This document shows positions 7,051 to 14,468 of a stretch of DNA of 14,606 bases, one piece after another. Source of the stretch: Butyrivibrio sp. (lineage in GTDB: Bacteria; Bacillota_A; Clostridia; Lachnospirales; Lachnospiraceae); NCBI RefSeq assembly GCF_024699075.1, contig NZ_JAILQF010000164.1:1-14606 (forward strand), given 5' to 3'. Numbering within the stretch: position 1 is the stretch's first letter; each line of letters starts with the position of its first letter. The notes below the pieces were generated by a model. The model saw only the letters and a list, made by a program, of their open reading frames with translations. It was not told the origin of the DNA and did not search any database. The position numbers and the translations under genes are program-made.

Positions 7051-8244
7051 ATGAATATTGCTTTTATTACAGAAGATATTTTTGGAATAGGTGGAGTCCA
7101 GAGGGTAGTTAGCACTCTGGCAAGTGCATTAGCTAGTGAAAATAATGTTAGTGTGATTTGCATAAAAAAAGGAATAACTATAGATCGTAATATATATAGT
7201 TTAGATTCAAAAGTAGATATTTTAAATCCTGATCAATTAAAAAAAATCAATAGTAAACAGTATTTAAAAAAAATGTTAAGGGTTTTAAATAAAAAAATCT
7301 TCGGCATGACTAATATTATTCCACTTGAATTTATGTACATCACAAAAAAAGATCAGCGATATCTAATTGATTATATCAATTCAAAGAATTTTGATTTAGT
7401 TATAGCTGTTCAGTTAAAGCTTAGTATATTGCTTGGATCAGTTTCTGAAAGATTAAAACCTAAATGTTATGGTTGGCAGCACAATACTTTTGAAGCATAT
7501 TTCGAAACACCACATAGGTATTATTGGAAACAACAAAGTTTAGCTATAAAATATTTATCTAAACTAAACGGTTGCATTGTGCTTACTAAGGAAGATGAAA
7601 AAAAATACAAAGAAAAACTTGGAATTAGTGCAACATGTATATATAATCCAGTTTCCGTTGGACAGAATTTAAATGAATTTCGAGAAAAAAAACCTCTCAT
7701 TTCCTTGAAAAAGAAGATTGATAAAAAGATCATTTTTGTCGGAAGACTTGTAAGAGAACAAAAGGGATTAGATTATTTAATCGAGATTATAGAAAAATGT
7801 AAATTACATAATTATACTTTTGAAATTATAGGTAATGGACCGGATATGTCATTTTTACAAAATTCTGTTAGTAAAAATGGTTTAGATAAAGTAGTCAATG
7901 TTTTAGGAGAACAAAAAAATCTTGAGAGATACTATAAGGATGCAGATTTAATTATATCGACTTCTAAGTGGGAAGGATTTGGATTGACTTTAGTAGAAGC
8001 AATGAAATATGGAGTTCCATTTGTTGCTTTTAATAATAATGGTCCATCTGAAATATTAGGAAATAATAATTGCGGAATTCTTGTTAATAAATTTAATACT
8101 GATGAGTTTGCTTCTAGTATTTCTAGAATATTGGATGACGAAAATATTTATAATGTGTATTCTCAAGCAGCATTAGATAGGTATGACGATTTTTCACCTG
8201 CTATTATTGCTCAGTATTGGATTGATTATCTTAATGGAGATTAA
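7051..8244 (+). CDS. GT4 family glycosyltransferase
   Basis: GT-B glycosyltransferase, 397 residues, with the classical GT4 start IFGIGGVQRVVSTLA (10-24; the GGVQRVV loop contacts the nucleotide donor). The acceptor domain includes GWQHNTFEAYF (141-151). The donor domain has FVGRLVREQKGLDYLIE (229-245), EIIGNGPD (258-265), and STSKWEGFGLTLVEAM (303-318) with the EX7E pair E308/E316, then NNGPSEIL (329-336). The ribosome binding site is weak: only CTGGATA around 7034-7040, about eleven bases before the ATG. An in-frame TAA at 7039-7041 excludes any earlier start. Translation may therefore be modest, unless an unusual context helps. The next gene begins two bases after its stop. Sugar specificity cannot be predicted. 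Confidence 0.9.
   Translation: MNIAFITEDIFGIGGVQRVVSTLASALASENNVSVICIKKGITIDRNIYSLDSKVDILNPDQLKKINSKQYLKKMLRVLNKKIFGMTNIIPLEFMYITKKDQRYLIDYINSKNFDLVIAVQLKLSILLGSVSERLKPKCYGWQHNTFEAYFETPHRYYWKQQSLAIKYLSKLNGCIVLTKEDEKKYKEKLGISATCIYNPVSVGQNLNEFREKKPLISLKKKIDKKIIFVGRLVREQKGLDYLIEIIEKCKLHNYTFEIIGNGPDMSFLQNSVSKNGLDKVVNVLGEQKNLERYYKDADLIISTSKWEGFGLTLVEAMKYGVPFVAFNNNGPSEILGNNNCGILVNKFNTDEFASSISRILDDENIYNVYSQAALDRYDDFSPAIIAQYWIDYLNGD
8236..8240 (+). promoter_or_regulatory. Ribosome binding site that decides the GT2 start
   Basis: GGAGA, inside the last codons of the preceding gene, is five bases before the ATG at 8246. The frame is open back to an ATG at 8183. That earlier start would overlap the upstream gene by over 60 bases and prepend a hydrophobic stretch of about 21 residues before the natural GT2 N-terminus (MNKQLGVIVVDY). 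The later start is clearly better. Confidence 0.8.
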
Positions 8245-8245
8245 A

Positions 8246-9217
8246 ATGAATAAACAATTAGGTGTTATAGTAGTTGACTATAAATCTATGAAAGAAACAT
8301 GTAGTTACATTAAACTATTTTGCGAGAAAGTAATAGATTATCAAGACGTAGTATTTGTGATTGTCGATAATTCAGTTCAAGATAAGAATTATAATATTGT
8401 TTTTGATGAGTTTTGCTTTGATGGAAAATGTCAGAACTTTAGCACCACATATGCTGAGTGTAAAACAATATATAGATTTAAATACAATGGATGCATGATA
8501 TTTGCATTACAAAATAAAGAAAATTCAGGATATGCCAGGGCAAATAATCTAGGTGTAGACTTTATCATAAAATCCGAAAAAATAAATGTTCCATTCTTTT
8601 TGATTTCTAATAATGACATTTTGCTAATGGACAAATTAAGGATTAGTAATTATTTAAAAGCTTTTGAAAAAGATAATAAAATAGCTGCAGTTGGGCCAAA
8701 AATAATTGATATTAATGGTAAAGTCGGTCAGTCTCCAAGAAAAAAGTTGCCAATTTGGAAATTACTGATCTTGTACAATATAAATCTTATATTTAGTAAT
8801 CGATTAAAGAAGTATGTTAATGATATTGTTTATAATGCAGATAAGGGTACTTATTACTGGGTAATGGGATGCTTTTTGATAGTAGATACAAAAAAGTTTT
8901 ATGAAGTGGGAATGTTTGATAATTCATCTTTTTTGTATTCTGAAGAAATGATTTTGTCGGAAAGATTAGCCCAAAAAGGATATAGTATGTATTACGACAG
9001 TGATATATCGGTATTTCATAATCATGGGAAGACTATAAACCAAGCTATTAGAACAAATACTAATGTCAAAATGCTTTATAATTCCCACAGGCTTTGTTGC
9101 ACAAAGTATAGATCAGCCAGCAAACTACTAATACTAGTTTCTGATTTAATATTTAAAATCTACGAACTTCAGTTTGAATTTAAAACTTTACTTAGAAAGT
9201 GTTGTAGGAGTTTTTAA
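8246..9217 (+). CDS. GT2 family glycosyltransferase
   Basis: GT-A fold, inverting glycosyltransferase of 323 residues, related to the rhamnosyl/galactofuranosyl-type GT2 enzymes of polysaccharide loci. Visible motifs are GVIVVDYKS (6-14), VFVIVDNS (36-43), NSGYARANNLG (93-103), SNND (121-124, in the place of the metal-binding DXD), AAVGPKIID (147-155), SPRKK (163-167), YYWVMGCFLIVDTKKFYEVG (203-222) and the FLYSEEMILSERLAQKGY acceptor/catalytic block (229-246), then HNHGKT (258-263). The region 45-85 between the first strand and NSGYA is longer than usual. The gene is tightly coupled: it starts two bases after the previous stop, and its own TAA overlaps the next ATG. The C-terminus (about 290-323) is basic and amphipathic, which may hold it at the membrane. 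The donor sugar is unknown. Confidence 0.9.
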   Translation: MNKQLGVIVVDYKSMKETCSYIKLFCEKVIDYQDVVFVIVDNSVQDKNYNIVFDEFCFDGKCQNFSTTYAECKTIYRFKYNGCMIFALQNKENSGYARANNLGVDFIIKSEKINVPFFLISNNDILLMDKLRISNYLKAFEKDNKIAAVGPKIIDINGKVGQSPRKKLPIWKLLILYNINLIFSNRLKKYVNDIVYNADKGTYYWVMGCFLIVDTKKFYEVGMFDNSSFLYSEEMILSERLAQKGYSMYYDSDISVFHNHGKTINQAIRTNTNVKMLYNSHRLCCTKYRSASKLLILVSDLIFKIYELQFEFKTLLRKCCRSF

Positions 9218-10458
9218 TGAAGACATCTTTGTCGAAAATAATTATTACTGTTCTTTTGATATACAGTTTATTAAGTACAAGTTGCATATCGTTTGTAAGT
9301 ATGGCACCTATTATTGGTGATTTAGGCAACTGGCGATTTTTAATATTTGTTTTTTCTATACTGTCTTTTGTTTTTTATATAACAAATAAGTTTAGATTTA
9401 GGACATATACCAAAAAATGCATTCACTTTTTTGATTACTATGCATTTGCTTTTTGGGTTTGTATGTTAATTATATCGTTATGGAGTATGAATAAATATGG
9501 TGAATCAATACTTGATATTATAATAACGTCTGAAGGCCAGTATTATATTTTTCTAGTACCAGCGTTTATATATGTTTTTTTTCGTAACAAAAATGAAGAG
9601 ATTATTTTTGAAAAATTAAATATACTATTAGTCATAGTTATAACTATATATGTTTTTGTAAATGTATTGTATTTGGTTGCATCGATAAATCTTTTTAACC
9701 TTGCTAGTAGATTTGGTCATCTCAGATTTGATCCACCAGCTTTTGGAGGAATTATACTAATTTATAATTTATGGCTTTGTTTGACAAGAAAAAAAATAAA
9801 ACCATTACTTATATTTTGTTACTATTTAATTTTTCTATTTACAATGTCTGGAACTAGAATGGAGATGATTGCTTCTATTTCTGCAGTTGTTGTGACCATA
9901 TTAGTTATTAGAAAAGGGGTTGGCCCTCAAATGATATTTATTATAGCTTTGGGTTTTGCAATTGCTATTATGAGTCAACATGGAATATTTGACATAATTA
10001 TACAATCTTTTGATATCAGCAATTCCCTAGGAGTTTCCACAAGAGTTCGTTTAGAGGCAATAGAGTATTTTACTTCTATTTATACGAAAAATCCTTTATT
10101 TGGTATGGGATACGTTAGAGGCGGCGTAAATGAAAATTGGGATTACATATTATATGGTCCAGTAGGGAAATATGTTTTTTCAGATTTGGGATTATATGGA
10201 TTTTATTTAAAAACAGGAATGTTTTCTTTTGTTTTTGCTGGGATTCCGATTATTAGAATAATCTATATATTTATTTGTATTTGCATATCTAGAGCAAAAA
10301 AATACAATGAGAAAATGATACCGCTTTTAGCAGGGCTAGTAACTTATATGATAATATGCCAGATATCACTTTCTATTACTGATATTCAAAGAAGTATCAT
10401 GTTGCCTATATATTGGGCTTTTTTTGAGTATGTTTATTACAAAGCACTAAAAATTTAA
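9217..10458 (+). CDS. wzy: Wzy-like polysaccharide polymerase / O-antigen ligase family membrane protein
   Basis: Integral membrane protein of 413 residues with about twelve hydrophobic segments (roughly 7-29, 39-56, 74-90, 107-123, 135-157, 174-190, 196-210, 214-231, 238-252, 335-358, 367-386, 394-409). A large extracytoplasmic loop lies at about 255-330, containing NPLFGMGYVRGG (292-303) and DLGLYGFYLKTG (323-334). This layout, with SGTRMEM (211-217) and several loop arginines (R276, R278, R301), is that of Wzy polymerases, which join flipped repeat units outside the membrane. Sequence conservation in Wzy is low, so the call rests on topology, motifs and the adjacent Wzx. A ligase is the alternative, less likely in a Gram-positive cluster. 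TAGGAG (9205-9210) precedes the ATG, which overlaps the previous stop (TAATG). It is among the most AT-rich genes here; bases 9541-9600 are 23% GC. Confidence 0.85.
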   Translation: MKTSLSKIIITVLLIYSLLSTSCISFVSMAPIIGDLGNWRFLIFVFSILSFVFYITNKFRFRTYTKKCIHFFDYYAFAFWVCMLIISLWSMNKYGESILDIIITSEGQYYIFLVPAFIYVFFRNKNEEIIFEKLNILLVIVITIYVFVNVLYLVASINLFNLASRFGHLRFDPPAFGGIILIYNLWLCLTRKKIKPLLIFCYYLIFLFTMSGTRMEMIASISAVVVTILVIRKGVGPQMIFIIALGFAIAIMSQHGIFDIIIQSFDISNSLGVSTRVRLEAIEYFTSIYTKNPLFGMGYVRGGVNENWDYILYGPVGKYVFSDLGLYGFYLKTGMFSFVFAGIPIIRIIYIFICICISRAKKYNEKMIPLLAGLVTYMIICQISLSITDIQRSIMLPIYWAFFEYVYYKALKI

Positions 10459-10488
10459 GAGTATTAAATTATATTATAGGAGTGTCAT

Positions 10489-11961
10489 ATGCATTATAAT
10501 AAAAAAATTGGTATTAATGCCATTTTGAATGTTATTAAGTCTGGATTATCAATACTTTTTCCAATTGTTACTTACCCATATGCTTTACGAGTTCTTGGGG
10601 CAGAGAATATAGGTAAGGTATCATACAGTCAATCTATAATTAGTTATTTTAGTCTAATAGCTATGATGGGGATATCAACTTATGGCACTCGCGAGGGATC
10701 TAAGATAAGAAATGATAAAATAGAGTTGGATAAATTTGTAAGTGAATTGTTTTCTATTAATATTTTCACCTCTGCTTTTTCATTCTTTTTATTATTTATT
10801 TCATTATTACTTGTGGATAAGTTTAGTAATTACAGGATCTTATTGATAATTAATAGTTTGTCAATTATATTTACGACCTTTGGGATTGATTGGTTAAATC
10901 AAGTATTTGAGGATTATTTTTTTATAACTATACGTAGTATAGTAGCACATATAGTGAGTATGCTAATTCTTTTTATGTTTGTAAGAACTTCCAACGATTA
11001 TATTGTTTACGCTTTTTTGGCTGTTACTACAAATATGATAATTTGCGTTAGTAATTGGTTTTATTGTAGAAAATACGTAAAAATCAAATTTACTATTACC
11101 CCTAAATGGAAAAAGCATTTAAAGCCTCTACTAACTTTGTTTGCCAATGCTATTGCTGTATCTATATATGTAAATGTTGATGTTACGATGTTGGGCTGGA
11201 TAAAAGATGATTATGATGTAGGTTTATATACAGTTTCAGTAAAAATCTATTCTATTATTAAAACTATGTTAGTAGCAGTTTATGCTGTTTCTATTCCACG
11301 ACTTGCAAGCTACGCGGGTGAAAATAAACTAATAGAATATAGGCGATTATATACTCGAATGTGGAAAGCGTTATCGATAATTGTAATTCCAGCAGGAGTC
11401 GGATTGATCTTGGTATCAAAAGAAGTGATGATGCTTATGGGTGGAAGTGAATATTTAGAAGCTACGCCTGCATTACAGATACTAGCATTATCATTAATAT
11501 TTGCTATTTTTGGTGGACTTTTGACTGCATGTTTGAATGTAACTCTTGGAAGGGAATCAATTAATTTACAAGCTACTATAGTAAGTGCAGCTTTAAATGT
11601 TGTTCTAAACTTATTTTTTATTCAAAAGCTTAGTTTTGTTGGTGCTTCAATAACAACAGCCATATCTGAATTGTTTGTTGTTTTATTTTGTTACTTAAAA
11701 GCAAAAGATATTTCAATGTATTTAGAAAAAAATATAGTAAAAAGAGTCTTTATAAATGTAGGTATTGCCTCATCAACTATGGGCTTAACTGGATATATTT
11801 TTACTATAATTATGAAGCCAGGAATATTTAGAATGATTTGTGTTATTCCTTCATGTATATGTGTCTATATTTTAATTTTGGTTTGTTTGAAAGAAGAATC
11901 AGTATTAGAATTTTGGGGATATTTTAAGAAAAAACTTAAATACCAATGGTTATCTATGTAG
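10489..11961 (+). CDS. wzx: Wzx-type oligosaccharide flippase (PST/RfbX family)
   Basis: Polytopic membrane protein of 490 residues with roughly 12-14 hydrophobic segments along its whole length, the expected size and layout for a MOP-superfamily flippase. It would move the undecaprenyl-diphosphate repeat unit across the membrane. The N-terminal signature is strong: FPIVTYPYALRVLGAENIGK (24-43) and GISTYGTREGSKIRND (61-76) match the RfbX-type polysaccharide flippases. A central cytoplasmic/charged part (YTRMWKALS and GGSEYLEATPALQILALS further on) is also typical. AGGAG (10478-10482) lies six bases before the ATG, 30 bases after the polymerase gene. It is followed by a gap of 128 bases, the largest after the leader apart from the one before rfbB. 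Confidence 0.93.
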   Translation: MHYNKKIGINAILNVIKSGLSILFPIVTYPYALRVLGAENIGKVSYSQSIISYFSLIAMMGISTYGTREGSKIRNDKIELDKFVSELFSINIFTSAFSFFLLFISLLLVDKFSNYRILLIINSLSIIFTTFGIDWLNQVFEDYFFITIRSIVAHIVSMLILFMFVRTSNDYIVYAFLAVTTNMIICVSNWFYCRKYVKIKFTITPKWKKHLKPLLTLFANAIAVSIYVNVDVTMLGWIKDDYDVGLYTVSVKIYSIIKTMLVAVYAVSIPRLASYAGENKLIEYRRLYTRMWKALSIIVIPAGVGLILVSKEVMMLMGGSEYLEATPALQILALSLIFAIFGGLLTACLNVTLGRESINLQATIVSAALNVVLNLFFIQKLSFVGASITTAISELFVVLFCYLKAKDISMYLEKNIVKRVFINVGIASSTMGLTGYIFTIIMKPGIFRMICVIPSCICVYILILVCLKEESVLEFWGYFKKKLKYQWLSM

Positions 11962-11964
11962 CGT

Positions 11965-12045
11965 ATGAATATTATTAAACTGAGGTTGTTTTGGTGTAAA
12001 TTATGTTTTGTGACTAAGGCATCAATTGAAATTAATAAATCCTAA
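11965..12045 (+). other. 26-codon ORF of doubtful status in the wzx-GT4 gap
   Basis: An ATG at 11965, four bases after the flippase stop, opens a 26-residue frame ending in TAA at 12043-12045. It begins MNIIKLRLFWCKLCF and has a basic, aromatic and cysteine-containing start that looks like the first residues of a membrane-associated enzyme, such as an acyltransferase. No good Shine-Dalgarno precedes it. It could be the stub of a gene lost by deletion, or simply chance. I do not claim it is translated. Confidence 0.2.
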
Positions 12046-12053
12046 TATATAAG
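12026..12053 (+). promoter_or_regulatory. Candidate sigma-A promoter before the last GT4 gene
   Basis: TTGAAA (12026-12031) and TATAAG (12048-12053) are separated by 16 bases; each matches the vegetative consensus at five of six positions. Transcription would start near 12060, about 20 bases before the AGGAG at 12081-12085. The AT-rich background makes chance matches likely, so this is only a candidate internal promoter. Confidence 0.35.
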
Positions 12054-12089
12054 TGATAAATTCTTTATGAGTATTTAAATAGGAGTCAT

Positions 12090-13214
12090 ATGATGAAAAT
12101 AGCTTTTGTTAGAAGATGGGATGGAAAAAAAGAAAATACATGGTCTGGTACTCCATATGGTATTTTATCAAATTTAATGATTTTAAAACCTAATCAAATT
12201 GATGAAATACCGATAGAATATAATGCGATTCAGAAAGGAATAATTCGTTTTATTCGAGGAACCAATAAATTTTTATCAATTGATGGTTGCAATTATATTG
12301 ATAATTTAATACAAGAGCATATTGTTTCTAATAGTGTCAAATGTGATAAACAACCAATAATTGTTTTCGATGAATGCATTACTAAAAAGATTAAGAATAC
12401 ATATCTTTTTGTTGATTGTTCAGTAGATTATGCTTTGAGAAGCATTGTATCTGGCGATGAAATTGGTAATTATGTTCCTCTTCGAAAAAAAAGATCACAT
12501 TCACTCATAGGTATTCGTCATAAACGTGCTATGAGATTTTACAAAGAATGCAAAGGTATATTCACTATGGGAAATTGGTGTGCTGAAGATTTTATAAATC
12601 ATACCGGTATTCCAGCTGAAAAGGTACATCCAGTTGGTGGTGGAATTAATATATCTGAAAAAGAAATAGATCATTCATTTAAAAGTGGTAATAAGTTTTT
12701 GTTTGTTGGCAAGGAGTTTGATAGAAAAAACGGACCGCTTGTTGTTGAAGCTTTTAAAATACTTAATCAAAATAATAATGGTAAATATGAACTCTATATT
12801 GCTGGTCCCAAGGAGTGGCCTTTATCAATTGATATTCCGGAAGGCGTTCATTTTTTAGGGCGAAAAAATCAAGATGAATTATCGAAGTATTACAACCTTT
12901 GCGATGTTTTTGTTATGCCTTCTATTTTTGAGGCGTATGGAATTGTTTTTGCTGAAGCTTTAATATATGGCTTACCTGTTATAGCTAGAAATGCTTTTTC
13001 TATGTGTGATTTTATTACTCATGGTGAGAACGGATATTTATTGAATGCTAATTCAGCTTTTGAGCTTTCTGAGCTAATGGATATGGCTATAAATAACGAA
13101 GAAATGAGGTCAAAAGTGATACAAGATAAAGAAAAGTACTTACTGAAATATTCATGGAAAACTGTCGCTGAAAAGATATGTAAACAGATTGAAAATGATG
13201 GATATGCAATATAG
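12090..13214 (+). CDS. GT4 family glycosyltransferase
   Basis: GT-B glycosyltransferase, 374 residues from the ATG at 12090. A second ATG follows at once (12093) and has the better spacing to AGGAG at 12081-12085 (seven bases rather than four), so the true start may be one codon later. The N-terminal domain is divergent: IAFVRRWDGKKENTWSGTPY (4-23) and a charged loop at 131-150. The C-terminal donor domain is clear: PVGGGINI (181-188), FLFVGKEFDRKNGPLVVEAF (203-222), LYIAGPKEWP (235-244), and VMPSIFEAYGIVFAEAL (275-291) with the EX7E pair E281/E289, then HGENGYLL (311-318). Unlike the other transferase genes, it lies after the flippase with a sizeable gap, and may have its own promoter. It may add a branch sugar or have been acquired separately; both are inferences. 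Confidence 0.87.
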   Translation: MMKIAFVRRWDGKKENTWSGTPYGILSNLMILKPNQIDEIPIEYNAIQKGIIRFIRGTNKFLSIDGCNYIDNLIQEHIVSNSVKCDKQPIIVFDECITKKIKNTYLFVDCSVDYALRSIVSGDEIGNYVPLRKKRSHSLIGIRHKRAMRFYKECKGIFTMGNWCAEDFINHTGIPAEKVHPVGGGINISEKEIDHSFKSGNKFLFVGKEFDRKNGPLVVEAFKILNQNNNGKYELYIAGPKEWPLSIDIPEGVHFLGRKNQDELSKYYNLCDVFVMPSIFEAYGIVFAEALIYGLPVIARNAFSMCDFITHGENGYLLNANSAFELSELMDMAINNEEMRSKVIQDKEKYLLKYSWKTVAEKICKQIENDGYAI

Positions 13215-13303
13215 AAAGCATAATGTTCAGATTAAGGTGAGAGTTTATTTATTATTTAATGGATTCAGTGTATTTAAATCATATGGCACATAAAGTAAAA
13301 ATG

Positions 13304-13322
13304 AAAGGATAGTATGATCTAA
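13304..13322 (+). promoter_or_regulatory. Shine-Dalgarno and start-Ile-stop minimal ORF ahead of rfbB
   Basis: AAAGGA (13304-13309) is a good ribosome binding site four bases before ATG ATC TAA (13314-13322). This two-codon ORF is in the same frame as rfbB, whose own ATG at 13350 has only a weak purine stretch (AAAGAG, 13342-13347) just before it. Reinitiation after the minimal ORF is a possible way to translate rfbB. TATGAT (13313-13318) also resembles a -10 box and pairs with ATCATA (13335-13340) as an inverted repeat. No -35 box is visible at proper distance. The arrangement is seen; any function is inferred. Confidence 0.35.
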
Positions 13323-13349
13323 AGATTCATAAATATCATACAAAGAGCT

Positions 13350-14435
13350 ATGAAAACTTATTTAATAACTGGCGGAGCAGGATTTATCGGCTCTAATTAC
13401 ATTCACTATATGTTCAAGAAGTATGACAATGAGATCCGCATCATTAATGTAGATGTCCTTACATACGCAGGTAATCTTGAGAACCTTCGTGATATAGAGG
13501 GAAGAGATAACTATACATTTATCAAAGCAGATATTTGCGACAGAGATGCAATCAACAAGATCTTTGAAGAGAACGACATCGACAGAGTAGTTCATTTTGC
13601 GGCTGAGAGCCATGTGGACAGATCTATTGTAAATCCTGAGGTCTTTGTTCAGACCAACGTTCTTGGAACTGCAACGATGCTCAATGCGGCAAAAAAAGCA
13701 TGGGAGCTTCCTGATGGAAGTTACAAGGAGGGCAAGAAATTCCTCCATGTTTCTACTGATGAGGTCTATGGCTCTCTGGATGATGATCCAAATGCTTACT
13801 TCTATGAGACTACTCCATATTCACCCCACAGCCCATATTCAGCTAGTAAGGCAAGCTCAGATATGCTTGTAAAGGCATACATGGATACTTACAAGTTCCC
13901 AGCTAACATTACTAACTGTTCCAATAACTACGGACCTTACCAGTTCCCAGAGAAGCTCATTCCACTTATCATCAACAATGCGCTTGCTGGCAAGGATCTT
14001 CCTGTATACGGCGATGGTAAGAACGTTCGTGATTGGCTCTATGTTGAGGATCACGCCAAGGCTATCGACATGGTTCAGGAAAAGGGCAGGCTCTTTGAGA
14101 CCTACAATGTTGGTGGTCACAATGAGAAGCAGAATATTGAGATCGTTAAGACTATCATCGACGTTCTTAAGGAAGAACTTGATGATTCAGATCCTAGAAA
14201 GGCACATCTTTCTTATGACCTTATCAAGTACGTAACAGACAGAAAGGGTCATGACCGTAGATACGCCATCGCACCTGACAAGATCAAGGCTGAGATCGGC
14301 TGGGAGCCTGAGACAATGTTTAACGAAGGCATCCGCAAGACAATCAAGTGGTACTTTGAGAATCAGGAATGGATGGAGCATGTAACTTCTGGTGACTACG
14401 AGAAGTATTATCAGAAGATGTACGCTAACAGGTAA
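13350..14435 (+). CDS. rfbB: dTDP-glucose 4,6-dehydratase
   Basis: NAD-dependent extended short-chain dehydrogenase that converts dTDP-D-glucose to dTDP-4-keto-6-deoxy-D-glucose, the second step to dTDP-L-rhamnose and other deoxysugars; cytoplasmic. Its 361 residues are within the family range. Motifs: NAD-binding TGGAGFIGSN (7-16), HFAAESHVDRS (82-92), catalytic STDEVYG (135-141, with T136, D137, E138), YSASK (163-167, Tyr and Lys of the YxxxK pair), NNYGPYQFPEKLIP (192-205), GDGKNVRDWLYVEDH (221-235) and DRKGHDRRYAI (297-307). The start is fixed by the canonical MKTYLITGG; an in-frame TAA upstream at 13320-13322 blocks any earlier start. GC is visibly higher than in the cluster core (43% over 13921-13980) and codon use favours C/G-ending codons, as in well-expressed housekeeping genes. 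The rfbA, rfbC and rfbD partners are not in the window. Confidence 0.97.
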   Translation: MKTYLITGGAGFIGSNYIHYMFKKYDNEIRIINVDVLTYAGNLENLRDIEGRDNYTFIKADICDRDAINKIFEENDIDRVVHFAAESHVDRSIVNPEVFVQTNVLGTATMLNAAKKAWELPDGSYKEGKKFLHVSTDEVYGSLDDDPNAYFYETTPYSPHSPYSASKASSDMLVKAYMDTYKFPANITNCSNNYGPYQFPEKLIPLIINNALAGKDLPVYGDGKNVRDWLYVEDHAKAIDMVQEKGRLFETYNVGGHNEKQNIEIVKTIIDVLKEELDDSDPRKAHLSYDLIKYVTDRKGHDRRYAIAPDKIKAEIGWEPETMFNEGIRKTIKWYFENQEWMEHVTSGDYEKYYQKMYANR

Positions 14436-14468
14436 ATATATTTAAGTATAAATGAACTTAACTATTTT

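Noticed and set aside
8183..8245. Earlier start for the GT2 gene with a hydrophobic N-terminal extension
   Set aside because: It would overlap the end of the preceding transferase; the ATG at 8246 has GGAGA at the right distance and gives the normal GT2 N-terminus. The hydrophobic stretch is an out-of-frame reading of the upstream gene.
13645..14235. Additional plus-strand frames inside rfbB (13645-13872, 13978-14235)
   Set aside because: Low-complexity, Met/Arg/Leu-biased translations produced by frame shift within the well-conserved dehydratase gene.
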